Source: Candidatus Poribacteria bacterium
GTDB taxonomy: Bacteria; Poribacteria; WGA-4E; WGA-3G
DNA length: 64,000 nucleotides
Assembly (NCBI GenBank): GCA_022394755.1
Contig: JAGFCA010000020.1
Coordinates: 62,001 to 126,000, forward strand
Direction: 5' to 3'
Numbering within the stretch: position 1 is the first letter of the stretch; every line of letters starts with the position of its first letter. This document shows positions 56,251 to 64,000 of the stretch, in pieces. The position numbers were made by a program, and so were the translations under genes. The notes below the pieces were generated by a model. The model made no database searches and was not told where the DNA came from. It saw only the letters and a list, made by a program, of their open reading frames with translations.

Positions 56251-58761
56251 TTATATACCTTGTTTTATACCAAATAGAATCTGTCTTCTCGGTCCAATTA
56301 AGATTCCCGAACTTAGATTTGCTTCAGGTTGACCAGCATTAGAATGTAGTCGTGACCCGATATATACTTGATCTAATAGATTTTTGACAGTAAAGAATAA
56401 CTGCCATTGTTGTGAAACTTTGTAATCTATACCTGCATTAACAATTGAATAACTTGGAATAGGTCCAGTGTCTCCTCTGTTATAGGTTTGTTGTAGATTC
56501 TCAAAATCAGTAAATACTTCATCTACAAACCGAATATCTGTTCGTATACGTAAAGAATCCCATATTTTTTTTGATACACCTATTGTGAAGGTGTGTTGGG
56601 GAGCATACGGTAATTCATTCCCGTTTATATCTACATCAACATTACCTGCTATAGTGGCAGACTTGATAATGCCATCAATAATTTCTGTTTGAAGGAATGT
56701 GTATGTAAAGTTGAAATCTGGAAGGATTGAAGAGAATTCTGATATACCTAATTTCATTGCCAATTCAATTCCAGATAGATTGACCTTACCTAAATTCTTA
56801 AATGCCGTACCTCGTCCAGCTGCGACTAAATCTTCAATCTGAATCAAAAAAGCAGAGGATTCTAAGATTATACCTGGCATCCAGGATCTAATACCGGCTT
56901 CCATATTCCAGCTTTTTTCCGGTTCAAGGTCAAGTCCACCAGACTCTACATTTTGTCCAAAATTAGTTACCTTTAATGCTCCACTGGAAGGTGCAGTATA
57001 ACCTCTATGAATACCCCCAAAAAAGTTGAAATGTCCTACTTCATAATTTACGCCAATACCCGGCAAAAATACAGAAGACACTTTATCAGCAAGTACGGAG
57101 CCGCGTAATCTATCAACACGATCTTGTTTAAATAGCTCATACCGAACTCCGGTTGTCAGAGTCAAGTTTTGAAAATCAATCTGTTCTTCTGCGTAGAGTG
57201 CCAATGCAGTAGTTTCGTAATGATGACTTTGTCCAACAATCTTTACAGGATCTTTAGTTGAATCCTGTATACCAGTATAGTAAACTCCATCTCGTGCATC
57301 AGGGGCATTACCAACTTTCCTATCGTCAATAAACCTTTCCCAATGTAACCTGCCCCCAATGTCTACATTTGCGGAATTGCTACCAATTCCATGTTTCCAT
57401 GAATAGTTTTGCTCCACTCCGCCAACATAGAATGTACGTAGAATACCAAAATTACTTTTACCATTACCAGTTCTGATAAGGTCACCAGTTTGGAAATACG
57501 GTACAGGTGTTAATTTGCCTGTGTCAAATGAGGATGGTCGAACAAAAATATCATCCTCACGCCACCATCTACGATCAAAGAGACTTGAATATAGGGTTGA
57601 ATTGCTAATTATGTTATCTGATATCTTGTTGGTATAAATTATGTCAATTGATGTGCGTATGACTTTAAAATTGTCATCATTCTTTGGATTGAAATTGGGA
57701 TTTGTGTTAAAAGAATATTCTGTTAATCCTGTATATGTTGCATTTGAATTTTCATAATTACCATTTAATTTCAGGTATAGTGTTTTTTCTTCAGTCAATT
57801 GGAATAATGTCTTTACTGTACCATTGAATTGATCAAAAGTATTATTTTCTCTAAATCCATCTCCATGTTTATATAGAATTTGTATATCTGAGCTTACGAT
57901 GTCAGGGTTTCCAATTCCTTTGATTTCTGAGAATCCACTATAATAACCATTGTTTCCTAAAGTAATTTTATTAGCTAAGCCTTGTATTCCTGTTGGTTTT
58001 CGTGTTGTATAGTTTATTACCCCACCCATAGTTTGCGGACCATAACGAATGGCTCCACTACCTTTTATAACTTCAACAGTTTCAATTCGGTCTGCTGGTG
58101 GATTGTAATATGCATTAGGATAGATATATACTGCTGGTTGAATAGGGACACCATCTTCAAGCAATAATACTCTTGCACTTCTTCTCGGGTTTAAACCACG
58201 GATACCAATACTCAATCGTGAGTTCCCAAAACCATCATCTGCATATCCATTGATTCCCGGTATAAGTTCAAGTAATTCTTGGGTTCCTACAGGATTGATT
58301 AAATTAACAGTCTCTGGTTCTAACTTAGTCATTGTACCAGTTAATTTCTTGTGTTCCAGTAAAGATTGCCCTATGATTTCAATGGGTGCAAGTTCAAAGG
58401 GTTGTTTTGTTAACAGTATTTCCAAATTCTCCAATTCCCCAGCAGATGATAGTATTTGTTTGTAGGAATTAAAACCTTCTGAATTGATATGAAGTTGTTG
58501 ATCCTTATGTAAATCTTGAGTAAAACGAAAATTGCCTTCTCTATCGGTTGCAGTTTCTTGTATGGTCTGTCCATTTGAATCAATTTTAACAGTTACCCCA
58601 TAAATTGGAAGTTTTGTATCTTTATTAACGACCTTACCACTAATTATGTTTGTTCCCTCGGAATTATAGACCATAGACATGAGAAGTATAACCATCAGGA
58701 TCATTATTATTAATCTATTCCATAATTTTGATATGTTAACTACATTTGTAAAAATATACAT
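56251..58761 (-). CDS. TonB-dependent receptor with N-terminal carboxypeptidase-like domain
   Basis: 836-aa outer-membrane receptor of the FecA type. Signal region to about residue 32, a CarboxypepD_reg-like domain (NIISGKVVNKDTKLPIYGV, residues 34-120), plug (LLELIPGINGYADDGFGN, IEVIKGSGAIRYGPQTMGGVINYTTR), then a barrel that ends GIKQGI. Likely imports a ferric complex, given imelysin and di-haem neighbours. It follows the small lipoprotein by 18 nt. Confidence 0.9.
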   Translation of the reverse strand: MYIFTNVVNISKLWNRLIIMILMVILLMSMVYNSEGTNIISGKVVNKDTKLPIYGVTVKIDSNGQTIQETATDREGNFRFTQDLHKDQQLHINSEGFNSYKQILSSAGELENLEILLTKQPFELAPIEIIGQSLLEHKKLTGTMTKLEPETVNLINPVGTQELLELIPGINGYADDGFGNSRLSIGIRGLNPRRSARVLLLEDGVPIQPAVYIYPNAYYNPPADRIETVEVIKGSGAIRYGPQTMGGVINYTTRKPTGIQGLANKITLGNNGYYSGFSEIKGIGNPDIVSSDIQILYKHGDGFRENNTFDQFNGTVKTLFQLTEEKTLYLKLNGNYENSNATYTGLTEYSFNTNPNFNPKNDDNFKVIRTSIDIIYTNKISDNIISNSTLYSSLFDRRWWREDDIFVRPSSFDTGKLTPVPYFQTGDLIRTGNGKSNFGILRTFYVGGVEQNYSWKHGIGSNSANVDIGGRLHWERFIDDRKVGNAPDARDGVYYTGIQDSTKDPVKIVGQSHHYETTALALYAEEQIDFQNLTLTTGVRYELFKQDRVDRLRGSVLADKVSSVFLPGIGVNYEVGHFNFFGGIHRGYTAPSSGALKVTNFGQNVESGGLDLEPEKSWNMEAGIRSWMPGIILESSAFLIQIEDLVAAGRGTAFKNLGKVNLSGIELAMKLGISEFSSILPDFNFTYTFLQTEIIDGIIKSATIAGNVDVDINGNELPYAPQHTFTIGVSKKIWDSLRIRTDIRFVDEVFTDFENLQQTYNRGDTGPIPSYSIVNAGIDYKVSQQWQLFFTVKNLLDQVYIGSRLHSNAGQPEANLSSGILIGPRRQILFGIKQGI

Positions 58762-58779
58762 AAAGGATATTCCTGTACC

Positions 58780-59031
58780 TTAGAAGAGTTTAGGGTTTGT
58801 ATTCTTGCTATAATTGCTACGAATTCTACTTTTCTTTTGCTTACTCACTTTATTAGAACTGGTTTCAGATTCATTAATCTCAATGTTTGTATTTCCATAA
58901 CTACCCGATTCCTCTGATGCTTCAACTTGAGGTGATAGTATTGGATCGCTTTCACAACCGCAAAAGCAAAGACCAATGAAAAACACTATTATCAATATAC
59001 TGGTATTAAGGGTTATTTTAGTTAGATTCAT
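58780..59031 (-). CDS. Small lipoprotein of the iron locus (83 aa)
   Basis: Signal with lipobox near CFCGC (residues 22-26), then a short, Ser/Asn/Lys-rich tail. No family recognised. It sits between the di-haem gene (25 nt) and the TonB receptor (18 nt), so operon membership is clear. Confidence 0.65.
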   Translation of the reverse strand: MNLTKITLNTSILIIVFFIGLCFCGCESDPILSPQVEASEESGSYGNTNIEINESETSSNKVSKQKKSRIRSNYSKNTNPKLF

Positions 59032-59056
59032 TCCGATATCCTTTTACGGTATTGAA

Positions 59057-60457
59057 TTACAATGATTCTAAGAATGCAATTAGTGCGTCTCGTTCGGTTT
59101 GAGACATTTCCAATGTCATATTACGAGATTTTTCAGCTTCCCCACCGTGCCAAAGAACTGCTTCCAGCAGATTACGTGCTCTACCATCATGCAGGAAATT
59201 CGTGTGTCCATTGACAGTCCTTACTAAACCAATTCCCCATAATGGTGGTGTTCTCCATTCACTACCACTTGCTTGAAAATCAGGACGATTATCAGCTAAA
59301 TCGGGTCCCATATCGTGAAGTAATAGGTCTGTGTATGGGTGAATTGTTTGATTGCTTATTGACGGTATACCTGGAAATACACCAGTCCTGTGTGTAGGGA
59401 TATGACATGTATCGCATTGTGCTTGTGTAAAAAGCTGCTCTCCTTGAATTACTTTAGGATCATCAACATTCCGTCGAGCAGGGACTGCTAATGTTTGAAC
59501 ATAAAATGTTACAACATCTAATATCTCATCGCTAACCTCTGGTGACGGACTAACATTAGTGTGTTGTGATTGTCCTATTGAATTTTCCATTTGGAAGAGT
59601 GAGGTAGTTAATCCCATATCATCATGATAAGCTGAAGCAACTTGTTGGAGTAAATTTGGTTGATTTGCTTTCCATCCGAAACGTCCCAAAGCATATTGTT
59701 TTTTTATTACATCCCAAACATAATTAGGTTTTCCAGATATTCCGTCAGCATTTATATCTGATTCATCAGCGTTTGAAATGATATTTTCCTGCGGTATAGC
59801 TTCTAACAAGCCGAGTCCAAATACCACTGGTGCAACTCGAGGGGATACCTCTATATCTTCAGGTAGCGGATAATAAGCATCTGTAATCGTATAATTTGGA
59901 TATCGTAGATGTATTTTCGTTCCTTCTGAAGTTAGTAAAGGTTGTTCAGTATAGGAAATGTCAACATTTCCTTCAGCAGGAGTTCCGTAAATTGCCTTAT
60001 TATTGAGTTGCGTTCCATACCCAGGAACAGGTATAGGTGGTTTACCGTCCATATCTTTATTGTTATTCGGAAGGCTAAGTCTAAAGAGGAGTGAAACTAA
60101 TTTTCCATCAATATCCGGTGGTCTTCCACGACCATCGCGTGAATGACAGTTTATACATGAGACATTATTATATATAGGACCCAGACCGGGATTTACCTCA
60201 GCAGGTGCAGTAACAAAGACCGCTTCAAATTCCACGTCTCCTTTTAAATGTTTATGCAATGCAGCTGCCGTAAGATTAGGGGCTGGAATTGAGAATGCAT
60301 GACTTGATGCGTCAAAAATTGTTGTGTCACCACCTGCAAGTGGAATTGTTAATTCAGTTTTTGTTTTATTTATACTGTCTGATTTCTTATCAGTTTCACA
60401 ACCACTAATGAACACTAATAAATAAACAAGCAAAATAAAATTGAGATACTTCATCAT
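59057..60457 (-). CDS. Di-haem oxidoreductase family lipoprotein
   Basis: 466-aa c-type cytochrome related to thiol/di-haem oxidoreductases. Lipobox ISGC (C20), first haem site CINCH (101-105), second CDTCH near 345, with MGPDLADNRPDF and the C-terminal ALIAFLESL. In M75/imelysin loci such proteins are thought to handle iron redox state at the cell surface. It is separated from the imelysin gene by 126 nt that contain a hairpin. Confidence 0.86.
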   Translation of the reverse strand: MMKYLNFILLVYLLVFISGCETDKKSDSINKTKTELTIPLAGGDTTIFDASSHAFSIPAPNLTAAALHKHLKGDVEFEAVFVTAPAEVNPGLGPIYNNVSCINCHSRDGRGRPPDIDGKLVSLLFRLSLPNNNKDMDGKPPIPVPGYGTQLNNKAIYGTPAEGNVDISYTEQPLLTSEGTKIHLRYPNYTITDAYYPLPEDIEVSPRVAPVVFGLGLLEAIPQENIISNADESDINADGISGKPNYVWDVIKKQYALGRFGWKANQPNLLQQVASAYHDDMGLTTSLFQMENSIGQSQHTNVSPSPEVSDEILDVVTFYVQTLAVPARRNVDDPKVIQGEQLFTQAQCDTCHIPTHRTGVFPGIPSISNQTIHPYTDLLLHDMGPDLADNRPDFQASGSEWRTPPLWGIGLVRTVNGHTNFLHDGRARNLLEAVLWHGGEAEKSRNMTLEMSQTERDALIAFLESL

Positions 60458-60508
60458 ATCATTATTTGTATAGAAGACTATCAGTTAAAGATCGTAAATT
60501 CATTTTCA

Positions 60509-60550
60509 ACTATAGTTGGGAATAGTAAAATTCAGATTCCCAACTATAGT
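60509..60550. terminator. 15-bp hairpin between imelysin and di-haem genes
   Basis: Perfect 15-bp stem ACTATAGTTGGGAAT / ATTCCCAACTATAGT with a 12-nt loop, 34 nt after the imelysin stop. The T-rich tail is on the plus strand, so on the minus strand it may act as a processing or partial termination site. Confidence 0.65.
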
Positions 60551-60583
60551 AATTTTTATAGCGTTATGGGTATAGTCATCAAT

Positions 60584-61672
60584 CTAATTAAATTCACTTG
60601 ATTGTACGAGTGGAAGAATATTTTGCTCCAAAGTTAACTGTACTTTACTAACAGCATCAATAGCTTCCTGAACTGAAGAAGGACTGGTAGTAATTGAATC
60701 CCTGAAAGGGTCTGGTATTGCTCCAATTGTATCAATTGCGTTCTTAAGTTCTGATTGGAAACGTGAATCTAAATCTGCATCTTTGGAACTAACAAATTCG
60801 TTTAATCCCTGTCCATCATTTATATATTTGCCGAGATAGACGTTTTGAATACCTCTGATGTTATCTTGAAAATCAGAGATTGAGTTAAAGCTGAACTGTG
60901 ATTCCACAAGTGTAGTATCAGATTGGTTATATGGGTCGGAAAGTTTTCCATTTGCGACTTCATCAGCGATTGTAATCATACCATTAACCATTTCCTGAAC
61001 AGCCGCGCTCTGAGAAGTATAGATAATACTACCAGTTCCAGCTTGTGCAACGGAACTGCTGAAATTCTCACCTTCCGCTGCCCATGCTAATCTTAGTTGT
61101 GATGTACTCGCTTTAAGGTTTTCTGTTGTTGAGACGAGGTATTCTAATTCACGTTGTGTGAAATCTGATGCTTTTCGTTGATTTCCATCTCTGAACAGTA
61201 GAAATTCAATAGTATGGAACCCTTTCTGTGTATCCTCTAAACCGTTGACATAATCCACTGTAATGTTGTCACTGCTATCTAACACAGATTGAAGGTTGAC
61301 GTGGTCAACTGGCCAACTATCTAAAGCTGGATCAAGCCCTTGTGTGTCCACTGGACCGAACAAGAACGCTTCACTCTGTTCCCAAGGTTTACGAGTAGCT
61401 TTCCATGCCTCTTGTGCTGTCACAAGATTTGTTTGGGTGGTATTATCCTTTAACTGTTTTACAGCATCTAAAAGCTCACCGGCTTTATTATCTAAATCTG
61501 TATAGGTTGCTAACACAACGGAATTTGCAAAATCATTAAGCATTTTGGTGGATTGGAATGCTACATCCTGTGTTTTGTCATTTCCATCTACGTCATCTTC
61601 AGCCCCACACCCCAGAAGAAATGCTAAAACAAATAGATATGACAACATTGATATTACTTTATTGAACTTCAT
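60584..61672 (-). CDS. Imelysin family (M75) lipoprotein
   Basis: 362-aa imelysin-like protein with lipobox LLGC (C22), the helix pattern AQEAWKATRKPWEQSEAFLFGPV near 87-108 and the family motif G-x-H-x-x-E at 151-156 (GFHTIE). Imelysins are iron-regulated and bind iron or haem rather than acting as proteases in most studied cases. It follows the porin gene by 42 nt. Confidence 0.9.
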   Translation of the reverse strand: MKFNKVISMLSYLFVLAFLLGCGAEDDVDGNDKTQDVAFQSTKMLNDFANSVVLATYTDLDNKAGELLDAVKQLKDNTTQTNLVTAQEAWKATRKPWEQSEAFLFGPVDTQGLDPALDSWPVDHVNLQSVLDSSDNITVDYVNGLEDTQKGFHTIEFLLFRDGNQRKASDFTQRELEYLVSTTENLKASTSQLRLAWAAEGENFSSSVAQAGTGSIIYTSQSAAVQEMVNGMITIADEVANGKLSDPYNQSDTTLVESQFSFNSISDFQDNIRGIQNVYLGKYINDGQGLNEFVSSKDADLDSRFQSELKNAIDTIGAIPDPFRDSITTSPSSVQEAIDAVSKVQLTLEQNILPLVQSSEFN

Positions 61673-61714
61673 TATATCTCCTATGAATCTTCATTTACTT
61701 AATAATTGACTATA

Positions 61715-62920
61715 TTAATATTGGAAACCGACACCAAGTGAAAATGTATCTTCTTTGTTTTTCTCCTTGGTAGCTAACTTTCGTAAAGAATAGTGACTCT
61801 TGAAAACCAATTGTGGATGGACATGGTAGTTTAACCCAATTGTCCATGTTGTTCGTTCCCATCGTGGATTATCAAATATAATGCCTTCAACACTTGCCAT
61901 TGTATCGTAATAATCGTACCGACCGAAAATATCAAGCTTTTGATTGATCTCTTTTATTTTCATTAAAAGAGATAAAACATCATAACCTGCTTCAATATAC
62001 CATCCTATAGCTGAACTTCCAATTGGAGTTCGTTTAACATTAAGATTATTGGATAGTGTTCGATTGACTTTTGAAAGTAAATGTGCATTTTCCAAAGTTC
62101 CCATTATGAATAATCCACGTACCTTAACACCATTTAGTTCATAAAGTCCATGTATGCTGGCTATACCGACATATGCATCAAAATCTACATCAGGTTTTGG
62201 ACGATTTGCTGCAGTGTCTCCATAATAGCCGGATATTCCAATGAGAAAGTTCTTCTGTAGATTATAATCGAGTCGTCCAACCAAGGCTGGAGCTTCAGCG
62301 TTTACAGTTTCGAATCGCAACTGCTGTCCTGGTACAATCCAGTGTCTTGAACTAAAACCGGTTGAGTCTAATCCGTTGACAATTTGTGCTTGATAGCTTA
62401 ATGCTCCGAATGTGCCAAAAGCTTCAACACCTGTTTCGTGCCAGATTGTAGGAATGATGTGGGATTCGGATTCTGGTCGAGTTGTTGTAAAATAGTGTTG
62501 AGGACGGTGGTGTTTTGACACCAGTCCGACTGGAACAATGATATGTCCGATCCGAAAGTTTAGATGAGGTTTTATAGAGAAAACAGCAGCAAGTTTTTCA
62601 ACAATAATTTCGCCACCTTTTTCTATTTCGAGTTCAAATTCACCAAATTCTTCAAATTTGTCAAATTCCATTGTGCTTCCAGTGCCACCGTGTTCAAATT
62701 CGATTTCAGCTTCAATGTGAATAGTATTGTTAATACGATATTTTGGGGCAATAACCAATCTTTCTAAATCAACAACAGCACGTCGATCAGGATCAAGTTC
62801 CCAATTAAAATGTGCATAGTTTATGACACCATAACCAGAAACAGAAAAAGGATTCTCCGCTGCAATTGCGGAGGTAACACATATCAACATGAGTATTAGA
62901 GAACTAAGAAATACTTTCAT
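61715..62920 (-). CDS. Outer-membrane porin (phosphate-selective porin-like)
   Basis: 401-aa barrel protein. ATG 62920 starts a clean signal peptide (MKVFLSSLILMLICVTSAIAA). The rest alternates strands and includes IEAEIEFEHGG, a glutamate-rich loop (KFEEFGEFELEIEKGGE) and IGHIIVPVGLVSKHHRPQHYF, and ends GVGFQY. It resembles porins O/P and related families. The frame is open to ATG 62989, but those 23 residues hide the signal and would include the operator. Head of the second iron operon. Confidence 0.82.
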   Translation of the reverse strand: MKVFLSSLILMLICVTSAIAAENPFSVSGYGVINYAHFNWELDPDRRAVVDLERLVIAPKYRINNTIHIEAEIEFEHGGTGSTMEFDKFEEFGEFELEIEKGGEIIVEKLAAVFSIKPHLNFRIGHIIVPVGLVSKHHRPQHYFTTTRPESESHIIPTIWHETGVEAFGTFGALSYQAQIVNGLDSTGFSSRHWIVPGQQLRFETVNAEAPALVGRLDYNLQKNFLIGISGYYGDTAANRPKPDVDFDAYVGIASIHGLYELNGVKVRGLFIMGTLENAHLLSKVNRTLSNNLNVKRTPIGSSAIGWYIEAGYDVLSLLMKIKEINQKLDIFGRYDYYDTMASVEGIIFDNPRWERTTWTIGLNYHVHPQLVFKSHYSLRKLATKEKNKEDTFSLGVGFQY

Positions 62921-62929
62921 ACTTGGTTT

Positions 62930-62959
62930 ATGATAATGAGACACAGTATCATAATTATA
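62930..62959 (-). promoter_or_regulatory. -10 element and Fur-like box of the porin operon
   Basis: A consensus -10 (minus-strand TATAAT, 62954-62959) is directly followed by the palindrome-like box ATGATAATGA-GAC-ACAGTATCAT (62930-62952). A transcript would start near 62947, inside the box, giving a leader of about 25 nt before ATG 62920. Confidence 0.7.
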
Positions 62960-63006
62960 TATTTTCTGAATGGTTTTAATCTTATTCATAACAATCTAAT
63001 TCGTTG

Positions 63007-63029
63007 TGATAACGTGTCTCAGTATCACG
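63007..63029. promoter_or_regulatory. Second Fur-like box upstream of the porin operon
   Basis: GTGATAACGT-GTC-TCAGTATCAC is a 10-3-10 imperfect palindrome (outer six pairs match). It is 55 bp from the first box and shares the TCTC centre seen in the other sites. Confidence 0.6.
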
Positions 63030-63331
63030 TTTAATAGAATTCTATCTAATTGGAAGTAATTATAATCTACCAGTAGATAGAATGTCAAATTAACTTTCAA
63101 ATTAATCTCAAATAATTTGAATACGTAAAGGGATCGGCAATACATAATAACAAAATCGCTAATTTTGAAAGGAATAAATCCTATTCTGTCTAACAGAATT
63201 TAACCATATATACTGGTAATTGAGAATTCGTGTTAACACGATTCTGTCATGGGATATGTTCAGGTTGGCAATACTCAAACAATTAATGTAATTTAGGTCT
63301 ACTGCCAATCCCTGAAGTATTTTAAATGTAT
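63030..63331. other. Intergenic region, porin operon to small basic gene
   Basis: About 300 bp, AT-rich, with a 7-bp hairpin ATTCTGT / ACAGAAT (63183-63199). It may contain the terminator of the basic-protein transcript, but no T-run is obvious. No gene seen. Confidence 0.5.
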
Positions 63332-63445
63332 CTAATTATTTGCCAATATTTCTTTAAGCTCTGCTTTTTTTCTTTTCTTTCGTCGTAATTGGCGTTGTCT
63401 AATTTGTGTTCTTCGTCTAACCTGTCCGCTTTTACTCCGTGCCAT
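63332..63445 (-). CDS. Tiny basic protein (37 aa), DUF6800-like
   Basis: Reads MARSKSGQVRRRTQIRQRQL and ends LKEILANN, with about half of the residues Arg or Lys. The ATG overlaps the last 14 bp of the upstream gene, with GGTGG-type bases 9 nt before it, suggesting coupling. The R-x-x-x-I-R-x-R-x-x-R-R-K-K pattern recalls small basic proteins of the DUF6800 kind and likely binds nucleic acid or the ribosome; the assignment is tentative. Confidence 0.6.
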   Translation of the reverse strand: MARSKSGQVRRRTQIRQRQLRRKKRKKAELKEILANN

Positions 63446-64000
63446 CGTTTTCACCACCTTCATCAATAGTTTTTGCAAGAAACATCAAAGCCGATTGGCA
63501 GTGCGTCTCTATTTTTTTCATAGCTGTAGCAAGTTTCTCGTTACTTTCAGCATGTAATTGTAATCTATTTTCGGATATTATAATATATATCTCGTTCTTC
63601 TTATTAATATACTCAATTAGTGTATCAAAATCTACTTCAATACATTGTCCATCTAATTCGTTTAGACTTTCTCGAATTTCAATTCCCTCAAAATTCTTAT
63701 ATAAAGCCTTAGCAGGTAAGGGTTGTGGAAAGTATTCAGATACTGGATTTAGAATTGTGTTATGTATACTTTCAGAGTTATTTTCGGTCAAAACCTGTTT
63801 GTCTTCAGCATCTTTATATATTTTTTTAGATAATGCGTCTGAAAACAAACTGGGGAGCGACTCATTCTGTAAAAGTTCATCATAATCAATTTCCTGTACA
63901 TCTGGCAGGTAATCACTCACTGCAGACAGTTCATCAGAAATAATTCTATCTTCAACAAGTAGTTGTATACTGTATTTTCCAATGTGTTGTATAATTGGGT
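63432..64000 (-). CDS. Hypothetical protein, 5' end beyond window
   Basis: The frame is open to the window edge: it reads IGKYSIQLLVEDRIISDELSAV before the internal GTG at 63920, so the start lies outside. The visible 189 residues are acidic, with YINKKNEIYIIISENRLQLHAES and a helical end (KLATAMKKIETHCQSALMF). No family recognised. Confidence 0.65.
   Translation of the reverse strand, partial: PIIQHIGKYSIQLLVEDRIISDELSAVSDYLPDVQEIDYDELLQNESLPSLFSDALSKKIYKDAEDKQVLTENNSESIHNTILNPVSEYFPQPLPAKALYKNFEGIEIRESLNELDGQCIEVDFDTLIEYINKKNEIYIIISENRLQLHAESNEKLATAMKKIETHCQSALMFLAKTIDEGGENDGTE

Noticed and set aside
62921-62989. 23-residue extension of the porin
   Set aside because: It would place the -10 element and Fur-like box inside the gene and hide a clean signal peptide.

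Overview
The window looks like chromosome from an AT-rich, Gram-negative-type bacterium. It carries TonB receptors, a TamA/TamB-like pair, many lipoproteins and outer-membrane barrels. The mix of large WD40-repeat proteins, a PmoA-family protein, an enolase-superfamily enzyme and TAXI/XylF binding proteins recalls Candidatus Poribacteria or a related lineage; this placement is from memory and not proven. The organism appears to use selenocysteine: selD itself reads through an in-frame UGA at the family's catalytic position, and a second gene has two in-frame UGAs in a U-x-x-U arrangement.

Layout. 1-8521 (+): housekeeping genes selD, pyrE, ymdB-type phosphoesterase, xseA, xseB, dxs, a YihY/BrkB membrane protein and tlyA. 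8546-18003 (+): a very large TamB-like protein followed at once by an Omp85/BamA-type barrel. 18011-22742 (-): a PmoA-family gene heading a nucleoside-type ABC importer operon (ATPase and two permeases). 22743-24632: non-coding DNA with REP-like palindromes, then the predicted UxxU selenoprotein barrel (23510-24580, +) and a strong terminator. 24802-27346 (-): a small-gene cluster with a 40-aa membrane protein, a gene split by an amber codon, a LolA-like gene frameshifted in a poly-A run, and a membrane-anchored protein. 27472-27861 (-): remnant of a multihaem cytochrome. 28789-36660 (-): three tandem WD40 genes separated by near-duplicate ~0.8 kb spacers; the third is frameshifted. 36677-38916 (-): TAXI binding protein and enolase-superfamily enzyme. 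39633-42617 (+): CsgG-like protein, XylF-like sugar-binding protein and a lipoprotein, ending in a bidirectional terminator.

42700-51398 (-) is a haem acquisition locus read as HmoA-type monooxygenase, PepSY membrane protein, TonB receptor, HmuY, a 76-aa protein, HmuY, HmuT, HmuU, HmuV and a ferritin-like protein. It lies downstream of a perfect Fur-box-like palindrome at 51648-51670. 51821-54719 (-): an FAD oxidoreductase and a multi-span glycosyltransferase. 54826-62920 (-) is a second iron-type locus: porin, imelysin (M75), di-haem oxidoreductase, small lipoprotein, TonB receptor with a carboxypeptidase-like domain, and a DUF4856-like lipoprotein, again with Fur-like operators. 63332-64000 (-): a tiny basic protein overlapping the end of a gene that leaves the window.

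The most notable finding is the probable double-selenocysteine outer-membrane protein at 23510-24580, which ordinary gene calling would start after its signal peptide and redox motif. No tRNA, rRNA, CRISPR array or intact insertion sequence was seen.
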